This document shows positions 60,493 to 64,000 of a stretch of DNA of 64,000 nucleotides, one piece after another (positions within the stretch are counted from its first letter, which is position 1; every line of letters starts with the position of its first letter). Source of the DNA: Spirochaetia bacterium UBA2205 (lineage in GTDB: Bacteria > Spirochaetota > UBA4802 > UB4802); NCBI GenBank assembly GCA_002328585.1, contig DCUV01000060.1, positions 144,569 to 208,568 of the forward strand. Reading direction: 5' to 3'. The position numbers and the translations under genes are program-made. The notes beneath the pieces are model-generated. The model worked only from the letters and a program-made list of their open reading frames with translations. It was not told the origin of the DNA and did not search any database.

Positions 60493-62550
60493 TCATTGTA
60501 TAGTAAGTTCGCAATCTAAATGGAGTGAGTTATTCAGTTCAAAACAAAGAACCATGCAACTTCCCTGATAATTTTTCTCAAATCCTGAGTCTGATTGCGA
60601 AACAGTGTAAACCGGATATCGCAAAAGAATAAAAGGTTTGCTTGTTTTAATTGAAAATGATACATCGCGTATCGTATCAACCATAGTAACCTGAGTTATA
60701 CCGCTGGAAGTACCCATGCTGTCAAGATAGGACTCTTCTGATGCTACACCTTCTATACCATAGTAACATTCTTTTGAATGCGGAACAAGCATATTTATAG
60801 TAAACTCTAATCCTAACAATCCACTATAGCCTTCTATGTCATAGTGTACTGTCAAGATGGGATCAGTTGCATGAATTGAAAATATTTTGCTTATTGCTGG
60901 TAATGAATCTGATGAGCTATCGCATTGGATAGTGGTATCGTTCATTACAAATGAAAAAGGATGCAATGAGCAGTCAACGTAATCTATTCTGTTAAACATA
61001 AGGTCATCAGGTTGGGGCAAGCTGGTAAATAATAAATCCTTACAGGAATATCTTCGAGAACTATCGTACACAAGATACTTCTGCAATCCTTTTTCTTTTA
61101 CTGTAACCATCTCGTGAATTGATTGGACATTGGTGTTATTACTGTCATCATCACCTATATTTTGTAATATGCTATGGTATGCTTCTTTGCGACGCGCTAT
61201 CGTATCAAAAACATTGGTGCGTTTTTTGCGATTGGTAAATTCAGAAATGGTAGCACCAAAGGCTGGATTGATAATAACGCTGCATGATTGATTGCGTAAA
61301 AAAATCTGTTCGCGCCCCTCATTTCTGAAATCACCTTTTATTATTTCTGGCTTTTTTGGTTTTTTTTCCGCGCAGATCATTTCCTCACATACAGCGATAT
61401 GTTTGTAGAGCGCGCTCCGCAAATGGGTAAGATAGATACCTCCAAAAAGTCCATGCCAGTAGGCACAGTTACACTGTGCACGGTACAATTCTGTTTTTGC
61501 ATGAGACATATCTTTACCGGTTTTAACTTCAATAGCATTTATCTCTCTGGATAGGTAAAGAGTACGCTTGTTAATTGCATTTGACTCGGGGTATTTATTT
61601 AAAAAATTATTCCATACACCGCCCTTCAAAAAAGGATAAAACTCGGATTCTCTTCCTGCATTTTTTATCTCATGGTGCAATTGCACAAGCTGCTCACCAC
61701 TTTCTGCTGGCAATGCCCATTCGGACATTTCATAGTAGCTGCCCTGCGTAAGGTAAACCCTGTCAATGGGCGGATTGTGCTGTATATAATCTTTGGGATG
61801 AATGAGTGATATAAAATCTTCTTTTAAAATAGCCTCGATAAAGTTTTGCAGCCATTTTTCTTCAAATACCCATTGAAATGTTTGTGGCCAAACACCAAAT
61901 TTTTCACCATCATCGCCGTAAACAAAAGCGCAGTGTCCGTATTTGTCACATTGCCGCTTGAAGTAGTCAATAGTTTCATGGGGAAGTTTAAAAGGTATGG
62001 AGTACCGCAAAAATTTATCAATAGGAAAAACGTACAGAGGTTTTAGCAGGCGTTCGGTGATATAATAGCCGTATAATCCGCTTTCAGGGATTCCCGCATA
62101 GCGGAAATGGATATCATCAAGCAGTGTATATTTAAGTTTATAGTCGTAGACCAAACTGGGTATTTCGGGGTCCCAAACCCGCTCGGCTGTCCAGAAACCG
62201 GCAGGTTCAACACCAAAACGCTTTTTACAAAAACTTTGCATAAGCGATAGTTGTCCATGAATATCATCTTCACTAATAATTGAAAATATAGGTTCATAAA
62301 ATCCACCGCCTATAACTTCCACCTGACCACGCTCAACCATTAACGCTAATGTATCACAATATGATGCATCATGATTTTCCATCCATTCTAAAAGAGGACC
62401 GGAGTTGTGAATTGCAAATTTAAACTCAGGATATTTGTATAAAATATCAAGTGTCTTCCGGTAACAGTCATTGTATGCCCACTGGAATACATGATCAAAA
62501 TTACCAACTGGCTGATGGTTATGGAGACAGAAGATAAAATTACAGCTCAC
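60493..62550 (-). CDS. GH57 4-alpha-glucanotransferase with DUF1925/DUF1926-type tail
   Basis: About 685 residues. Family 57 4-alpha-glucanotransferase/alpha-amylase of the Thermococcus litoralis type, rearranging maltodextrin chains (cytoplasm). Region 1 is CLHNHQPVGNF near 8-18, the nucleophile Glu is in GFWTAERVWDPE near 115-126 and the acid Asp in YGDDGEKFGVWP near 208-219. A linker with helical DUF1925-like sequence follows (about 280-400), then a beta-rich DUF1926-like domain (about 410-680). The start is placed at GTG 62550, five bases after AAGGGGG; an ATG at 62565 lies upstream of that Shine-Dalgarno. It is in the same direction as glgC (105 bp downstream of it), supporting a glycogen-cycle role. 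Confidence 0.87.
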   Translation of the reverse strand: MSCNFIFCLHNHQPVGNFDHVFQWAYNDCYRKTLDILYKYPEFKFAIHNSGPLLEWMENHDASYCDTLALMVERGQVEVIGGGFYEPIFSIISEDDIHGQLSLMQSFCKKRFGVEPAGFWTAERVWDPEIPSLVYDYKLKYTLLDDIHFRYAGIPESGLYGYYITERLLKPLYVFPIDKFLRYSIPFKLPHETIDYFKRQCDKYGHCAFVYGDDGEKFGVWPQTFQWVFEEKWLQNFIEAILKEDFISLIHPKDYIQHNPPIDRVYLTQGSYYEMSEWALPAESGEQLVQLHHEIKNAGRESEFYPFLKGGVWNNFLNKYPESNAINKRTLYLSREINAIEVKTGKDMSHAKTELYRAQCNCAYWHGLFGGIYLTHLRSALYKHIAVCEEMICAEKKPKKPEIIKGDFRNEGREQIFLRNQSCSVIINPAFGATISEFTNRKKRTNVFDTIARRKEAYHSILQNIGDDDSNNTNVQSIHEMVTVKEKGLQKYLVYDSSRRYSCKDLLFTSLPQPDDLMFNRIDYVDCSLHPFSFVMNDTTIQCDSSSDSLPAISKIFSIHATDPILTVHYDIEGYSGLLGLEFTINMLVPHSKECYYGIEGVASEESYLDSMGTSSGITQVTMVDTIRDVSFSIKTSKPFILLRYPVYTVSQSDSGFEKNYQGSCMVLCFELNNSLHLDCELTIQ

Positions 62551-62579
62551 ACCTACCCCCTTCATTAGAGATGTACTGT

Positions 62580-62615
62580 GTCATTCTGAAGAAGCGTTAG
62601 CAATAGTAAATCCCT
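62580..62615 (+). repeat. fragment of the dispersed repeat
   Basis: GTCATTCTGAAGAAGCGTTA followed by GCAATAGTAAATCCC, the outer arm of the 80-bp element, in the gap between glgC and the glucanotransferase gene. Confidence 0.5.
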
Positions 62616-62669
62616 CATACATGGTATTGTGCATCAATGTATCGCAATGGGATGATATTTACTATAAAT

Positions 62670-63890
62670 TTATTGAACATACGCTTTAGGGATAATGACA
62701 ATCCCTTCAGGTGTAACCATAAAATGTTTTTTATCTTCTTCAAGATCAAATCCTATCTGCATATGTTCGGGAATATGATTATCTTTATCAATAATAGCAT
62801 TTTGAATTTTTGCATAGCGGCCTATAGTTGAACCATGCATAATAATACTTCCACGTACTTCAGAAAAGCTGTTAACTTTTACGCCAGGTGATATAATTGA
62901 TTGTTCAACATATCCTCCACTTATGATAGAGCCATTTGCAATGAGGGAATTAATGGCAATCCCGCGTCTCCCTTCTTCATTGTGTATAAATTTAGCCGGT
63001 GGCCATTGTTCCATAAAAGTCCTTATGGGCCATTCCTTATCGTAAAGGTTCAGTATGGGGCTAATGGATATGATATCTCTATGTGCTTCGTAATATGAAG
63101 CGATAGTTCCTATATCACGCCAGTATGCACGCTTACCTTCGTTGGCAACATAATTGTATGCAAAAACATTTTCTGTTTCATAGATTTTAGGAATAATATC
63201 CTTGCCAAAATCTTTTGAGCTGTCTGATTTATGATCATCAGAAACATACCGTACCAATTTATCAGTGGTAAAAATATAAATGCCCATTGATACAAATGCA
63301 GCATTTTCTTTACCCGGAGCTGGTTTTGGATATTGAGGTTTTTCTTCAAAACCTACTACTTTTAAGTTACTATCGGTTTCAAGGACACCAAAACGTTGTG
63401 CTTCATTAATTGGCATTTCGCATGCAGCAATTGTCATATCGGCATTTTTTTCAATATGGTATTTAAGCATTTTTTGGTAATCCATTTTATAAATGTGATC
63501 ACCGGATAGTATAATAACATACTCAGGTTTTTCATGTTGAATAATGTAAATATTTTGAAAGATTGCATCAGCAGTACCCATATACCAATTTTCATCAAAT
63601 CGTTGTTGTGGTGGAACAACATCAATGAAATTTCCTGATTCTCTGAAATAAAGGTTCCATGCTGTCTTTATATGCCTATCCAGGGAAAGCGATTTATACT
63701 GGGTAAGAACAATAATACGAGTTAAATATGAGTTGAGACAATTACTTAATGAGAAATCTATAATCCTATATATCCCCGCAAAATGCACTGATGGCTTTGA
63801 TCTGTCTTTTGTCAAGGGATAAAGCCGTTCACCCTGCCCTCCTGCAAGTATAAAAACAAGCGTATTTTTTAATACGTTTTGCAGATCCAT
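62670..63890 (-). CDS. glgC: glucose-1-phosphate adenylyltransferase
   Basis: Makes ADP-glucose for glycogen synthesis (cytoplasm). The 406-residue protein has GGQGERLYPLTKDRSKPSV at 17-35, NWYMGTADAIFQNIY near 101-115, the active-site region LSGDHIYKMDY near 128-138, GVLETD and FEEKPQYPKP near 173-191, WRDIGTIASYYEAH near 252-265, and a C-terminal left-handed beta-helix from about 295. The start ATG is coupled to the upstream gene through TAATG (stop TAA overlaps ATG by one base). A glycogen synthase and phosphorylase are not in the window. Confidence 0.95.
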   Translation of the reverse strand: MDLQNVLKNTLVFILAGGQGERLYPLTKDRSKPSVHFAGIYRIIDFSLSNCLNSYLTRIIVLTQYKSLSLDRHIKTAWNLYFRESGNFIDVVPPQQRFDENWYMGTADAIFQNIYIIQHEKPEYVIILSGDHIYKMDYQKMLKYHIEKNADMTIAACEMPINEAQRFGVLETDSNLKVVGFEEKPQYPKPAPGKENAAFVSMGIYIFTTDKLVRYVSDDHKSDSSKDFGKDIIPKIYETENVFAYNYVANEGKRAYWRDIGTIASYYEAHRDIISISPILNLYDKEWPIRTFMEQWPPAKFIHNEEGRRGIAINSLIANGSIISGGYVEQSIISPGVKVNSFSEVRGSIIMHGSTIGRYAKIQNAIIDKDNHIPEHMQIGFDLEEDKKHFMVTPEGIVIIPKAYVQ

Positions 63891-64000
63891 TAGCTTCGTG
63901 TTGATACCAATTCTTTTATTTTATCTTTCAGTTCATTTAAATTTGATGACTTGGTAATATATGCATCAGCAGTCCATGTCATAAAGTTACTTTTATAATT
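63890..64000 (-). CDS. C-terminal end of a response regulator receiver domain (partial)
   Basis: 36 codons and a stop, in frame with no interruption to the right window edge. The sequence TWTADAYITKSSNLNELKDK followed by IKELVS is the last strand-loop-helix of a CheY-like receiver: the DAYITK block holds the conserved Lys, and NLNELKDKIKEL is the final helix. Only the tail is visible, so it is unknown whether it is a stand-alone receiver or the end of a larger protein such as a hybrid kinase. Its stop overlaps the glgC start (TAATG), which links a two-component signal to ADP-glucose synthesis by operon structure. Confidence 0.7.
   Translation of the reverse strand, partial: NYKSNFMTWTADAYITKSSNLNELKDKIKELVSTRS

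Noticed and set aside
8194..63107. Reading the GCGATAGT copies as an ordinary codon-usage effect
   Set aside because: They use several different reading frames and both strands, and about half of the exact 10-mers are outside genes or at gene ends.
1..64000. tRNA, rRNA, CRISPR arrays, prophage or complete insertion sequences
   Set aside because: I looked for T-loop GGTTCGAATCC blocks, regularly spaced direct repeats, transposase motifs and phage genes and saw none. The only tandem repeat is the 9-bp triplet at 56202-56228.

Overview
The window is a gene-dense bacterial chromosome segment, about 36-38% G+C by eye, with genes on both strands, short intergenic gaps, and no rRNA, tRNA, phage, IS element or CRISPR array that I can see. 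The cell is Gram-negative in type: several lipoproteins carry relaxed lipoboxes, some exported proteins end in FlgD-like modules, and there is a LysM/M23 lipoprotein. Metabolism looks anaerobic and fermentative: 4-hydroxybutyryl-CoA dehydratase, 3-hydroxyacyl-CoA dehydrogenase, a fused ADP-forming acyl-CoA synthetase, a cytochrome b/CCG ETF:menaquinone-type oxidoreductase and a trypanosome/plant-type phosphofructokinase. This fits an uncultured Spirochaetota or similar lineage, but no marker here proves the phylum.

Layout. 0-9 kb: acyltransferase (cut by the window edge), phosphofructokinase, GH1 glycosidase, membrane proteins, a cellulose-synthase-like glycosyltransferase, NikR, and a LysM/degenerate-M23 lipoprotein. 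9-22 kb: M28 peptidase with flavin reductase, galK, a FadR-type regulator with a clear operator, glpD, a 2-hydroxyacid dehydrogenase with hbd, nadC, uvrB and an orphan antitoxin. 22-33 kb: two divergent large exported proteins, a nucleotidyltransferase/partner pair, a nucleotide-sugar-type transferase and a trypsin-like lipoprotein. 32-46 kb: abfD, an alpha/beta hydrolase, an ATP-grasp/FMN alpha-hydroxyacid oxidase fusion, an inositol-phosphatase-like enzyme, a cytidylate-kinase-like protein, a sugar-nucleotidyltransferase/phosphomannomutase fusion, an M20 peptidase and an AMP-ligase homologue lacking key motifs. 46-64 kb: a candidate small RNA, a DUF2804/DUF4912-like/GH57 branching-enzyme cluster, an AAA+ ATPase with an SDR, the acyl-CoA synthetase/M50/gamma-carbonic-anhydrase operon, the ETF:quinone-type oxidoreductase, a FlgT-like lipoprotein, and a glycogen module (GH57 glucanotransferase, glgC, and the tail of a response regulator).

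How the genes work together. Glycogen/alpha-glucan storage is represented by glgC, a GH57 branching enzyme and a GH57 4-alpha-glucanotransferase. Sugar entry and glycolysis are represented by GH1, galK and phosphofructokinase. Glycerol-3-phosphate oxidation sits under a FadR-type regulator. CoA-ester fermentation and energy conservation are represented by hbd, abfD, the ADP-forming synthetase and the membrane Fe-S oxidoreductase.

Most notable non-gene signals. (1) A 10-base motif, GGCGATAGTT, occurs 11 times by hand count, in several reading frames and in half the cases between genes, against well under one expected by chance. (2) A promoter-hairpins-terminator unit near 46.7 kb looks like an unannotated small RNA. 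(3) A dispersed repeat of about 80 bp, GTCATTCTGAG...CTCAGAATGAC, has two near-full copies and several fragments. Start codons were moved inward from the longest frame wherever a Shine-Dalgarno (SD) sequence decided the start; this is stated per gene.
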